From the NCBI GenBank assembly GCA_964458495.1, contig CAYWJB010000001.1, positions 124,001 to 188,000 of the forward strand: DNA of 64,000 nt, written 5' to 3'. The DNA is from JANWVO01 sp964458495 (GTDB lineage Bacteria > Acidobacteriota > Terriglobia > Bryobacterales > Bryobacteraceae). The position numbers were made by a program, and so were the translations under genes. Numbering within the stretch: the stretch's first letter is position 1; every line of letters starts with the position of its first letter. Below, one piece after another: positions 40,467 through 48,288 of this stretch. The notes under the pieces are model-generated. The model worked only from the letters and a program-made list of their open reading frames with translations, made no database searches and was not told the DNA's origin.

Positions 40467-42151
40467 TTCCGGCTCTTGCGCTCCTGTGGGCGCTGCCGCT
40501 CGGCGCGCAGCGCCTGGTAATCGTCTCCTTCGATGGCCTGGGTGCGGAAACATTCTTTGACGATCCTGTTGCGGAGGAACTGACGGTCCTCAAGGACACC
40601 GCCCGCCGCGGCGCCGCCTCCCGCGGAGTCCAGCCCGCCTTCCCCTCCACCACGGCCAACTCCCACGCGGCGTTGTGGACAGGCTGCTACGGGGACGTGA
40701 ACCACATCACGGCCAACTCGCCGCCGGTTCTGCCGCGGGCTGAACACACGGCTCTGGAGCGCGGCAACGGCTTCCGCGCCGAACAACTCGCCGCCGAAAC
40801 CTTCTGGGTGGCGGCTGCCCGCGCCGGCATCCCGTCAGTGGCGCACCAGCCCACCCAGGGCTACCCGCTCACGCGCTTCAACTCCGCTCCCGGCGCGGTG
40901 GTCGTCAACGGCTACCAGACGCGCCTGCTGGCGCCGCACGCGCTGTGGACGCCGCAATCGGGCAAGCGGCTGCCCGACGGATCTTTCCTCTTCGAGCACG
41001 GCCCGGCTTCATTCCGCGTCGTCGCCGGAAAGAAGTCCGTCCGCGTCTCGCTCACATCCGGCAGACAGGCGGTCACGGTGCCCTACGCGCCTGCCGAGAG
41101 CGAACCGCCGCGCCGCCGCCCGCTGGCGCGCCGGTTCAGCCAGGCGCTGATGCTCGACGGACCCGTGCCCGCCGCTCTCTATCTCCGCCTGTTCGAGCTT
41201 GGCGAGAGCGGCTTCCGGCTGTATGTGACGCCGTGGCACGAACTCGGCTCGTCTGTGCCGCTGGAGAAGATCTACCGCGAGGCGGGCGGCTTCCTGGGCA
41301 ACGGCCCCACGGCGCTGCTCGACAAGGGGCTGATCTCGCCGGTCGAATACCTGGAGGCGATGGAGCTGGTGATTCGCCAGATGACGCGGCATGCCGCGTG
41401 GCTCGAGCGTAAGTTCCGCCCCCGCCTGATGCAGAGCTACCTGCCGTTCCCGGACGAGATCGACCATATGTGGCTGCCCGCGGCTCGCGCCGGCGACGAT
41501 CAGGCGCGGCGCTGGCGCCGCTGGGCGTATATCGCCATTGACCGCGGCGCCGCGGAATTCGCGCGCCTGGCCGGCGACAGGAACAAGGACCACCTGCTGT
41601 GGGTGTCCGATCACGGCATGGCGCCCGTTTCCCGCCTCGTCGCCGTGCCCGCCGTGCTCGGGCAGGCGGAACTCGATACCGAGGCCGTGTACCTCTATAA
41701 TTCGATCCTGGTCAACACGACAGACTGGAAGCAGGGACAGGTGTCGCCCGGCGAGCGCGGCGCCGTGATCGAACAGGCGCGCCGGGCGCTGGCCTCGGCG
41801 CCCGGCATCGTCTCGTTCTTCACGCCGGAAAAGGAGGGCGAGCGGCTCGGCATCGGCGGACCCGCGGGCGGCGATCTGTATTTCGACTTCGCGCCCGGCT
41901 ACGGCGCCTCATCCCGCCCTTCCGAAGCGCTGGTTTCAGACGTGCGCCCGCGCGGCATGCACGGCTTCCTCCCCACGCGCCGCGACATGCAGGCCATCTG
42001 CATCGCCGCTGGACCGCGCATCCCCCGTGGCGTCTTGTGGCCCGGATTCCGCATCATCGACATTGCCCCGATGATCGCCGAGCTGGTCGGATTCCCCGCC
42101 CCGCCCACGTTCCGCGGCCGTTCTCCGCTTGCGATAGCATCGAAGCCATGA
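40439..42151 (+). CDS. Secreted alkaline-phosphatase-superfamily phosphodiesterase
   Basis: 570 residues, signal peptide about 1-23 (RRLIPALALLWALPLGAQ). Type I phosphodiesterase/nucleotide pyrophosphatase features: VIVSFDGLGAE (metal Asp), Thr nucleophile in FPSTTANSHAALWTG, DEIDHMWLP, WVSDHGMAP and RGMHGFLPTRRDM (metal Asp/His). Substrate unknown; phosphonate or nucleotide diesters are typical. It starts within the end of the DLH gene and is coupled by ATGA to the isomerase. Confidence 0.88.
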   Translation: MVQTTRRRLIPALALLWALPLGAQRLVIVSFDGLGAETFFDDPVAEELTVLKDTARRGAASRGVQPAFPSTTANSHAALWTGCYGDVNHITANSPPVLPRAEHTALERGNGFRAEQLAAETFWVAAARAGIPSVAHQPTQGYPLTRFNSAPGAVVVNGYQTRLLAPHALWTPQSGKRLPDGSFLFEHGPASFRVVAGKKSVRVSLTSGRQAVTVPYAPAESEPPRRRPLARRFSQALMLDGPVPAALYLRLFELGESGFRLYVTPWHELGSSVPLEKIYREAGGFLGNGPTALLDKGLISPVEYLEAMELVIRQMTRHAAWLERKFRPRLMQSYLPFPDEIDHMWLPAARAGDDQARRWRRWAYIAIDRGAAEFARLAGDRNKDHLLWVSDHGMAPVSRLVAVPAVLGQAELDTEAVYLYNSILVNTTDWKQGQVSPGERGAVIEQARRALASAPGIVSFFTPEKEGERLGIGGPAGGDLYFDFAPGYGASSRPSEALVSDVRPRGMHGFLPTRRDMQAICIAAGPRIPRGVLWPGFRIIDIAPMIAELVGFPAPPTFRGRSPLAIASKP

Positions 42152-43032
42152 ACCGCCGTTCCTTCCTTGCCGCCTCCGTGGCTGCACCCGCCACGTTTGC
42201 TTCCGCCCAGCCCCCGGACTCGCTTCCGAAGCGGGCGCGCCTCAAGCCCGCGCTTTGCGCCTATTCCTTCCGCCAGGAATTGCAGAAGAAGACGATGACC
42301 TACGAGGACCTGGTGCGTTCCTGCGTGGAATGGGACATCGACGGGCTGGACATGACCGTCTATTGGGTCCCCTCCACGGAGCGCCAGTGGCTGCACTCTT
42401 TGCGGCGGCTGGCCTACCGTTGCGGCATTCAGATTTACTCGATCGCCGTCCGCACGGAACTGACCCGCGCCGAACCGAAGGACCGCGATGCGGAGGTGGA
42501 CAACATTCGCCGCTGGGTGGACGTCGCCTCGGCGCTCGGTGCCGGGCACATTCGCGTGTTCGGAGGCTACCTGCGCGGCGGCATCGCCGAGGAGCAGGCT
42601 GTCCCCTGGGTGGTGGAGTGCCTTCAGCGGGGAGCCGAATACGCTGGCTCGCAGGGCGTGATCCTCGGTCTCGAAAACCACGGCGGCATCACCACGCGCG
42701 CGGATCGCATTCTTGAAATCGTCCGCAAGACGGGCTCCCCGTGGGTCGGCATCAATCTCGACACCGGGAATTTCACCGAGGCCCCCTACCGTCAGATGGA
42801 GATGTGCCTCCCTCACGCCGTCAACGTGCAGGTGAAGTCCGAGATGGTGCATGAAGACGGCAAGCGCGGACCGCAGGACTGGGACCGCGTGGTCCAACTC
42901 GTCGCCAGCGGCGGATACAAGGGATACCTGTCGCTCGAATACGAGGCCAAGGAGCCGGCTCCCACGGCTGTTCCGCGCCTGCTGGCGCAACTGCGCTCCC
43001 TCTGCCGGAAACACTCGGCGCCTTCCGCCTGA
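42148..43032 (+). CDS. Sugar phosphate isomerase/epimerase-like TIM-barrel protein, Tat leader
   Basis: 294 residues. Twin-arginine leader MNRRSFLAASVAAPATFASA. Xylose-isomerase-like (AP endonuclease 2) barrel: ALCAYSFRQEL, WDIDGLDMTVYW, GAGHIRVFGGYLRGG, VILGLENHGGITTRA, VGINLDTGNFTEAPY, VKSEMVHEDGK and YLSLEYEAKEP. Metal-binding Glu, Asp and Glu are visible. Such exported proteins are abundant in acidobacteria and planctomycetes and act on sugars of unknown type. Ends the operon before a long intergenic stretch. Confidence 0.87.
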   Translation: MNRRSFLAASVAAPATFASAQPPDSLPKRARLKPALCAYSFRQELQKKTMTYEDLVRSCVEWDIDGLDMTVYWVPSTERQWLHSLRRLAYRCGIQIYSIAVRTELTRAEPKDRDAEVDNIRRWVDVASALGAGHIRVFGGYLRGGIAEEQAVPWVVECLQRGAEYAGSQGVILGLENHGGITTRADRILEIVRKTGSPWVGINLDTGNFTEAPYRQMEMCLPHAVNVQVKSEMVHEDGKRGPQDWDRVVQLVASGGYKGYLSLEYEAKEPAPTAVPRLLAQLRSLCRKHSAPSA

Positions 43033-43516
43033 ACCGCGCCTGGCCCTTGGCCCCGCCGCTCCGTCGCGTCCTGCCGCGCCGCAACGCTTCGCGCACCCCG
43101 TCACGACGCCGGAGGGCCGGGGCTTGCGTGGGCCCTTCGCTTCCTTCCTTGCGCTGCGCGTGCGGCTCACAGCGGCGCTTTCCGCGTTGAATCGCCGGAG
43201 AACAGACGGAGAATTCCGGAGCCGGGAAATCGCCCGAGCCAGAAAAACCAAAGTTCCATTTCCGAATAGGCAATTAATTTGTTTGCTTATTATAGCGCTT
43301 TTCGCGTATAACACCAACAGGCAAGGATTTCGGCCCGCGTGGTATTTCGTGCAGGCCGCGTAGCAACAGGGATGGCCGCGAGGGGCAAGGCTGGATCCCG
43401 CATCGGAGGCCCGGATTCCGCCCTGAGCAGTTCGCCGCGCCCATGCTCCGCATTCGCCTCTTGAAGCGGCCGGCGGGCGCTACGGCGGATCCGTGTCTCA
43501 CTTCAGGAGGAAAAAC
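43033..43516. other. Long intergenic stretch with an AT-rich island
   Basis: 484 bases without a credible gene. The first 210 bases are GC-rich and featureless apart from short inverted repeats (GGCCC-type). Bases 43250-43315 are strikingly AT-rich for this genome (with GAATAGGCAATTAATTTG and CTTATTATAG) and hold the best promoter candidates for the downstream gene. The final 200 bases look like an untranslated leader ending in a strong ribosome site. Confidence 0.6.
43283..43312 (+). promoter_or_regulatory. Candidate promoter in the AT-rich island
   Basis: TTGCTT at 43283-43288 and TATAAC at 43307-43312, 18-base spacer. TTATTATAG at 43287-43295 is an alternative -10. The leader to the ATG at 43517 would be about 200 bases. 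Confidence 0.35.
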
Positions 43517-43909
43517 ATGGCAACCTTGGTGAATCCGAAACTGAATATCAGCGTCGACCAGGCGAAGAAAACCGCCCGGTGCGTCGTCACGTGCGAGGTA
43601 ATTTTCACCGCCTATGAGATGAACGAGCTGAAGGAGGGGCTGCGGTTCGTGCTGCACTGCTCGCTGTGGGGCGAGGACCTGGGGATGTGGCTGAACCCGG
43701 ATGATTTCCTCTATAGCTACGGGAGCAAGATTTTCCCGGATGCCACGCCGACGGCCGGGGAAAAAGCGACCTTCGATGTGACGGTCGGCGTCAGCCTGCT
43801 GGACGAAGACTGGGGCACCGATGAAGTGTACGGGCTGCTCACGTTGCGCAACCTGTATACCGGCGCCACGGTGAAACGCAAGACCAACGTCGTGGTCCGC
43901 GGCTTCTGA
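43517..43909 (+). CDS. Isolated gene of unknown function, probably highly expressed
   Basis: 130 residues, no signal peptide or membrane helix. Mostly beta by pattern (LNISVDQAKKTARCVVTCEVIF, RFVLHCSLWGED, ATFDVTVGVSLLDEDW, YGLLTLRNLYTGATVKRKTNVVVRG), which suggests a beta sandwich. I do not recognise the family. The ribosome site CAGGAGGAAAAAC is among the best in the window, and the gene stands alone between an AT-rich promoter region and strong stem-loops. The ATG at 43517 fits that site. Confidence 0.75.
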   Translation: MATLVNPKLNISVDQAKKTARCVVTCEVIFTAYEMNELKEGLRFVLHCSLWGEDLGMWLNPDDFLYSYGSKIFPDATPTAGEKATFDVTVGVSLLDEDWGTDEVYGLLTLRNLYTGATVKRKTNVVVRGF

Positions 43910-43943
43910 AACGTGTCTCTGAAACCGGCTGGATGAAGGCAAT

Positions 43944-43973
43944 GGCGGGCGTCGCTTGCGAGAGGCGCCCGCC
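43944..43973 (+). terminator. Strong stem-loop after the isolated gene
   Basis: GGCGGGCG (43944-43951) pairs with CGCCCGCC (43966-43973), with an inner TCGC-TT-GCGA hairpin. It starts 34 bases after the stop at 43909. There is no T-run, so it may terminate poorly or protect the transcript's 3' end. Confidence 0.45.
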
Positions 43974-43992
43974 GCAGCTTCGGGCGGCGCCT

Positions 43993-44033
43993 GCCCCGGC
44001 GGAGGGAGGCGCACTCCCGCAAATGGCCGGGGC
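43993..44033 (+). promoter_or_regulatory. Nested stem-loop between the isolated gene and hpnH
   Basis: Outer arms GCCCCGGC (43993-44000) and GCCGGGGC (44026-44033), inner arms GGGAG (44004-44008) and CTCCC (44014-44018). It lies before the hpnH promoter, so it is more likely a second 3'-end structure than an hpnH leader. Confidence 0.35.
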
Positions 44034-44120
44034 TGATTCAGTGGACCGTTTGATCCGCCCGCGGCATTCGAAATGCCCTGGCCGGGGGGGTGCGCCGCGT
44101 GGGGAGGCAAGCGGCCAGCT

Positions 44121-44150
44121 TTGACACCGCCTCGCGCCGGATGCTACAAA
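44121..44150 (+). promoter_or_regulatory. Sigma-70-type promoter of hpnH
   Basis: Perfect TTGACA at 44121-44126, 18-base spacer, TACAAA at 44145-44150 with an extended -10 TG (TGCTACAAA). It is 41 bases before the ATG. It has the best -35 seen in the window. Confidence 0.6.
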
Positions 44151-44191
44151 TCGACAAGGGCTTTGTTCTTCCTGGGGCCCGGCTGCCGCCT

Positions 44192-45304
44192 ATGGCCATC
44201 CCGATATCGCAGATGTGGACCGTGGCCGCGTATGTCCTCAAGCAGAGGCTTCGCGGGCGCGAGCGCTACCCGCTGGTGTTGATGCTCGAGCCGCTCTTTC
44301 GCTGCAACCTGGCGTGCGCCGGCTGCGGCAAGATCCAGTATCCGCACCATATCCTGAAGCAACAGCTCAGTCCCGAGGAGTGCTTCCGCGCCGTGGAGGA
44401 ATGCGGCGCGCCCATCGTCAGCATCCCCGGCGGCGAACCGCTGTTGCATCCGCAGATCCAAGAGATCGTCGAAGGGCTGGTGGCGCGCAAGAAGTATGTC
44501 TACCTCTGCACGAACGCGCTGCTGCTGAAAGAGAAGCTCCCGCTGTTCCGCCCGAGCAAATACCTCTCGTTTTCCGTGCACCTGGACGGGCAGAAAGAGC
44601 ACCACGATTTTTCGGTTTGCCGCGAGGGCGGCTACGAGATCGCCGTCGAGGCGGTGCGTGAAGCCGTGCGCCGCGGCTTCCGCGTCACCACGAACACGAC
44701 TTTGTTCGACGGCGCCGATCCCCGCAGCGTGCGCGCCTTCTTCGACGAGATGATGGATCTTGGCGTGGAAGGCATGATGCTGTCGCCCGGCTACGCCTAT
44801 GAAAAGGCGCCGAACCAGGAGCAATGGCTCGCCCGGGAGCGCACGAAGAAGCTGTTCCGGCTGATTCTTTCCAACCGGAAAAAGCGATGGGTGTTCAACC
44901 TCTCGCCGCTGTTCATGGAATTTCTGATGGGGCTGCGGGAGTTCACCTGCACGCCCTGGGGCATGCCGACCTATAATCTGTTCGGCTGGCAGCGCCCCTG
45001 CTATGTGCAGCAAGACGGTTACGCGGAAACGTTTCGCGAGCTGATCGAGGAGACCGACTGGTCGCAGTACGGCCCCGAGAGCGGCAACCCGAAATGCGCC
45101 AACTGCATGATGCACAGCGGCTACGAAGCCACCGCCGTTCACCATACGTTCCGCAGCTGGCGCGGTTTCCTCGAAACCATCCGGGCGACGTTCGCCAGGT
45201 ACGAGGATCCGGCTGCCGCGGAAGAACTCGAGCGGCTCGAGCCGCAGCCGCATCCCTGGGAGCTGGTGCAGATCGGCGGCACGAGCCGCGAGAGGATCTC
45301 ATGA
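44192..45304 (+). CDS. hpnH: Adenosyl-hopene transferase HpnH (radical SAM)
   Basis: 370 residues. Begins MAIPISQMWTVAAYVLKQRL and has LEPLFRCNLACAGCGKIQYP with the three cluster cysteines, SIPGGEPLLHPQIQEIV, LSFSVHLDGQKEHHDF and TTNTTLFDG, all typical of HpnH. A C-terminal Cys set (FTCTPWGMPTYNLFGWQRPCYV, KCANCMMHSGYEA) matches the family's SPASM-like tail. HpnH adds the adenosyl group to hopene, the first step to bacteriohopanepolyols. No shc gene is nearby. Coupled by ATGA to a small partner gene. Confidence 0.95.
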   Translation: MAIPISQMWTVAAYVLKQRLRGRERYPLVLMLEPLFRCNLACAGCGKIQYPHHILKQQLSPEECFRAVEECGAPIVSIPGGEPLLHPQIQEIVEGLVARKKYVYLCTNALLLKEKLPLFRPSKYLSFSVHLDGQKEHHDFSVCREGGYEIAVEAVREAVRRGFRVTTNTTLFDGADPRSVRAFFDEMMDLGVEGMMLSPGYAYEKAPNQEQWLARERTKKLFRLILSNRKKRWVFNLSPLFMEFLMGLREFTCTPWGMPTYNLFGWQRPCYVQQDGYAETFRELIEETDWSQYGPESGNPKCANCMMHSGYEATAVHHTFRSWRGFLETIRATFARYEDPAAAEELERLEPQPHPWELVQIGGTSRERIS

Positions 45305-45675
45305 ACACGGTTGAGCGCTCCGCCGCGCAGGGCGTGGTCTGGATGGCGGACAGCGAGGCGGATCTTCGCGAAGGCATCGAGGCGGCCTTCGACTACCGGG
45401 GCGACGTCACGCTGCTGTTGAAGAACGGCGCAAGAGTCGAAGGGTATCTCTTCGACCGCCGCGCACGGGCGGGCCTGGACGAGAGCGTGATCCGCCTGAT
45501 TCCCACCGGCAGCTCGCAGAAGCTTTCGCTTCGCTTTTCGGACATTGCCGGCATCGCCTTCAGCGGCCGCGACATGGCAGCGGGCAAGCGCTGGCAGGAC
45601 TGGGTGCGCCGTTACGCGGAGAAGAAGGCTGCAGGGGAGAAGAACATCCGCCTGGAGCCGGAGCGGCTGGAATAG
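45301..45675 (+). CDS. Small LSm-like protein coupled to hpnH
   Basis: 124 residues. The core (about 30-95) resembles an Sm/LSm-like small barrel: DVTLLLKNGARVEGYLFDRR, VIRLIPTGSSQKLSLRFSDIAGIAFSG. The flanks are charged helices (WQDWVRRYAEKKAAGE). I do not know the function. The 4-base overlap with hpnH suggests a role linked to hopanoid side-chain synthesis or its regulation. Confidence 0.65.
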   Translation: MNTVERSAAQGVVWMADSEADLREGIEAAFDYRGDVTLLLKNGARVEGYLFDRRARAGLDESVIRLIPTGSSQKLSLRFSDIAGIAFSGRDMAAGKRWQDWVRRYAEKKAAGEKNIRLEPERLE

Positions 45676-45734
45676 GCCGGATCCCGCCCGAGAGCGTGTC
45701 TGTCGGCTGAAGCGGCAGGCAGGCGGCGTACGAT

Positions 45735-45860
45735 CACAGGAAACCCCTCCAGATGGGGGGCGCAATGGTCTTCCGGGAACCGGAGTAAAGCCATGAGCGT
45801 CTCATGTGCTTGACGGTTCCGTCCGATGGCGGATGGGGGCTGTCGCCTGACCGGGGCGAA
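45735..45860 (+). ncRNA. Highly structured leader RNA candidate before the CAP gene
   Basis: Consecutive elements: an ACAGG-AAACC pattern (45736-45745), CCCC/GGGG hairpin around 45744-45760, GGGCGCAATGG, TCCGG-GAA-CCGGA (about 45772-45784), CATGAG-CGT-CTCATG (45792-45806) and GACGG-TT-CCGTC (45812-45823). The ACAGG/AAACC and GCGCAA segments recall the GEMM-I cyclic-di-GMP aptamer, but the GNRA tetraloop and receptor are not convincing. No coding frame fits this stretch well. Confidence 0.3.
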
Positions 45861-45884
45861 CCGGTGAATGGCCAGTGGAAACCT

Positions 45885-46301
45885 ATGCTTGTGTGGAGTC
45901 TCTTGACGATGGCGGTGCTCGCCGGCGCCGAACAACAGGTATTGGAACAGGTGAACCGTCACCGCATGGCTGAGGGTCTTGGCGCTCTCGTCTGGAATGA
46001 AGCGGCCGCGCACGAAGCAAGACGGCACTGCAGCCGCGTGCTGGAAGAAAAGTCGTCCGCGCCGCATGCGGGGTTCGCCCAGCGGGCGGCGCGCCTTCGC
46101 CGCGCCACCGGGGCGCGTACGGCAGGGGAGAACGTCTTCCTGCTGGCGAACGGGCCGTTTGTTGCGGACAAGGCGGTCGCGGCGTGGCTCACAAGCGAAG
46201 GCCACCGGCGCGCCATCGAGGGGCCCTTCGAATGGAGCGGGGTGGGGATCGTCGCGTTCGGAAGCAAGGCTTGCGCCGCGCAGATCTTCCTCGGGCGTTA
46301 G
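45885..46301 (+). CDS. Secreted CAP/SCP-domain protein
   Basis: About 138 residues. Signal peptide (MLVWSLLTMAVLAGA), then a CAP fold: VLEQVNRHRMAEGLGALVWNEAAAHEARRHCSRVL, PHAGFAQRA, RTAGENVFLL, AVAAWLTSEGHRRAIEGPFEWSGVGIV. The His and Glu of the CAP cavity are present. CAP proteins in bacteria are often YkwD-like with unknown activity. Start uncertain: the ATG at 45885 begins directly at the signal peptide, and upstream starts would add 27 residues. Confidence 0.75.
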   Translation: MLVWSLLTMAVLAGAEQQVLEQVNRHRMAEGLGALVWNEAAAHEARRHCSRVLEEKSSAPHAGFAQRAARLRRATGARTAGENVFLLANGPFVADKAVAAWLTSEGHRRAIEGPFEWSGVGIVAFGSKACAAQIFLGR

Positions 46302-46325
46302 GCTACACTCGAAGGCGCCAACGGC

Positions 46326-47468
46326 TCAGTACCGCTGGAGCAGCTCCAGCAGCTTGCGGTCGAGCTTGTGGCCGTGCCAGCCGGCATAATCGGCATCGGC
46401 GCGGCCGCTGTCCAGCATCCCGAAGGGCCCGCGGAAGTTCCACAGCGCCCAGCCGATGCCGTGGCCCTGGAGGATGTCGAGCACGTCCTCCATCCAGGCC
46501 AGGAACACGCGGTGCGGCGTGCGGTTGTAGCAGCCCGCCTCGCCGCAATGCACTCCGATCCCTTTCCGCACGAGCTCCCCCCAGGGCGCGTAAAGCTTCT
46601 CCAGATCCTCGCGGCCGAATTCGACCGTGCCGTCCTCCTTGCGCAGCGGCCAGTCGGGATCCGGGAAATCGAGCTTGCGGTCCACCCAGGAGGCGCGGTA
46701 ATGGGAGACGCGCGCCGGCGTGTAGGCGTGCACGGACTGGGCCACGCCGGTCCAGATCATCTCGTAGACGACCTCGTTGCCCACACGCAGGCCATCAATC
46801 AGAATCGTGCGCGAGGGGCTGATGGAGCGGATGGCGTTGACGGCGCGCAGCATGACGCGGACGTAGTCCTCACGGTCCATGTAGCCCTCGCGCGGCGCCG
46901 GGGCTTCGTTGAGCAGGTTGAAGCTGAGGGCGTAATCCGGAACGCCCCGGTAGCGCCTCGCGAAGAACGTCCAGTGATAGGCGAACGCCTCCTCGGCGCG
47001 CGGGTCCGACCAGAGGCTGAAGGGCTCCCGTTCAGGATTGTTGATGCAGTAGCCGGGAGCACGGTGGAAATTCAGGGAAATATGCAGGCCGTATTTCTGG
47101 CCCAAAGTAACGAGGCGGTCGACAGGTTCCAGCGCGGCCTCGCGGATCTGGAACGTCTCGTCAGGCAGCAAACGGCGCGTGGTTTTCCAGCCTGAATCGA
47201 TCCAGAACCAGTAATCCATGGGGATGCGCAGGAAGTTGAATCCCCAGTCGCGGATCCAGCGCAGTTCGTCCTCGGTCACCGGTTTCGGGGCGGCCTCCGG
47301 TTTGAGCGGCAGAGCCTGAAACAGGTCGAGCAGGTTGAAGCCGCGCCATCGCGGCAGAGGGTTCATGGGCGGAACCTGGGCAAGGGCGGCGGGCGCGGCG
47401 GCAGCGGCGCCCGCAAAAAGACGGCGTGTGATCCTGGCCATAGCGCGCCACCAGCGAGAAAGCATCAT
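46326..47468 (-). CDS. GH5-type glycoside hydrolase, exported
   Basis: 380 residues. N-terminal leader with basic residues then an Ala-rich hydrophobic run (RRLFAGAAAAAPAALAQ). Cellulase (GH5) pattern: RWRGFNLLDLFQ, WGFNFLRIPMDYWFW, LHISLNFHRAPGYCIN, acid/base Glu in ALSFNLLNEAP, nucleophile Glu in GIGVHCGEAGCYN and GIGWALWNFRGPFG. Substrate probably a beta-1,4- or beta-1,3-glycan. Starts at 47468 or, more simply, 9 codons later at 47441. Downstream of kduD- and uxaA-like genes. Confidence 0.85.
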   Translation of the reverse strand: MMLSRWWRAMARITRRLFAGAAAAAPAALAQVPPMNPLPRWRGFNLLDLFQALPLKPEAAPKPVTEDELRWIRDWGFNFLRIPMDYWFWIDSGWKTTRRLLPDETFQIREAALEPVDRLVTLGQKYGLHISLNFHRAPGYCINNPEREPFSLWSDPRAEEAFAYHWTFFARRYRGVPDYALSFNLLNEAPAPREGYMDREDYVRVMLRAVNAIRSISPSRTILIDGLRVGNEVVYEMIWTGVAQSVHAYTPARVSHYRASWVDRKLDFPDPDWPLRKEDGTVEFGREDLEKLYAPWGELVRKGIGVHCGEAGCYNRTPHRVFLAWMEDVLDILQGHGIGWALWNFRGPFGMLDSGRADADYAGWHGHKLDRKLLELLQRY

Positions 47469-47483
47469 ATCGAACGCGCGCCC

Positions 47484-48254
47484 TCAGCGGCCCAGCCACC
47501 CGCCGTCGACGACGACGATGGCGCCGTGGACATAATCGGAGGCGCGCGAGGCAAGGAAGACAGCGGCCCCGGCCAGATCCGCAGGCTCGCCCCACCTTCC
47601 TGCCGGGATGCGGGACAGGATGGCGGGGCCGCGCGCGGGGTCTTCCCGCAGAGCGGCCGTGTTGTCGGTGGCGATATAGCCGGGCGCAATCGCGTTGACG
47701 CAAACGCCGAAAGGCGCCCATTCGTTGGCCAGCGCCTTCACCAGTTGCGCGACGCCCCCTTTGCTGGCGGCGTAAGAGGGCACCAGTATGCCTCCCTGAA
47801 AGGAAAGCAGCGAGGCGATAAAGAGGATCTTGCCCGAACGGCGCTCGACCATCGTGCGCCCGATTTCCCGGGCGAGCCTCCAAGGCGCAGTGAGATTCGT
47901 GGCGAGAATCGAGTCCCAAGCTTCGTCGGAATGGGCCACGGCAGGCGCGCGCAGAATGGAGCCGGCGTTGTTGACCAGAATGTCGACGGGAGGCAGCTCG
48001 GCGGCGAGCCGCGCCAGCAGTTCGCTCAACGCGGCGCGGTCGGCCAGATCGCAGCGGTAAGGAAAGAACCTCCTTCCGAGAGCGCGCACCCGCGCCCCGA
48101 TCTCCCCGCCGCCGTCTTCGAGCGAGCGGCTGACTCCCGCAATATCGGCGCCGGCTTCGGCCAGCGCTTCGGCAATGGCGAATCCGATTCCGCGGCGGCA
48201 GCCGGTGACCAGGGCCAGCCTGCCGTCGAGACGGAAAAGATCAAGGATTGGCAT
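47484..48254 (-). CDS. kduD: KduD-like short-chain dehydrogenase
   Basis: 256 residues. ILDLFRLDGRLALVTGCRRGIGFAIAEALAEAGADIAGVSR is close to KduD N-termini; NNAG, catalytic Ser (FIASLLSFQGG) and YAASKGGVAQLVKAL (Tyr-x-x-x-Lys) are present, ending in VVVDGGWLGR. KduD interconverts 2,5-diketo-3-deoxy-gluconate and 2-keto-3-deoxygluconate in uronate use. AAGGAG precedes the ATG. Lies between the altronate dehydratase and GH5 genes, so it fits a uronate catabolism cassette. Confidence 0.8.
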   Translation of the reverse strand: MPILDLFRLDGRLALVTGCRRGIGFAIAEALAEAGADIAGVSRSLEDGGGEIGARVRALGRRFFPYRCDLADRAALSELLARLAAELPPVDILVNNAGSILRAPAVAHSDEAWDSILATNLTAPWRLAREIGRTMVERRSGKILFIASLLSFQGGILVPSYAASKGGVAQLVKALANEWAPFGVCVNAIAPGYIATDNTAALREDPARGPAILSRIPAGRWGEPADLAGAAVFLASRASDYVHGAIVVVDGGWLGR

Positions 48255-48288
48255 ATTGGTGCAATCTCCTTGCGCCGGCCCGGAGCTG

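Noticed and set aside
45791..45823. Group II intron domain V-like pattern (AAGCC ... GGTTC)
   Set aside because: An 8-base unpaired segment on one side and no reverse transcriptase or intron ends nearby; not compatible with domain V.
45735..45830. Firm call of a cyclic-di-GMP riboswitch
   Set aside because: Several consensus elements are missing (tetraloop, receptor, second-stem sequence), so only a structured-RNA candidate is reported.
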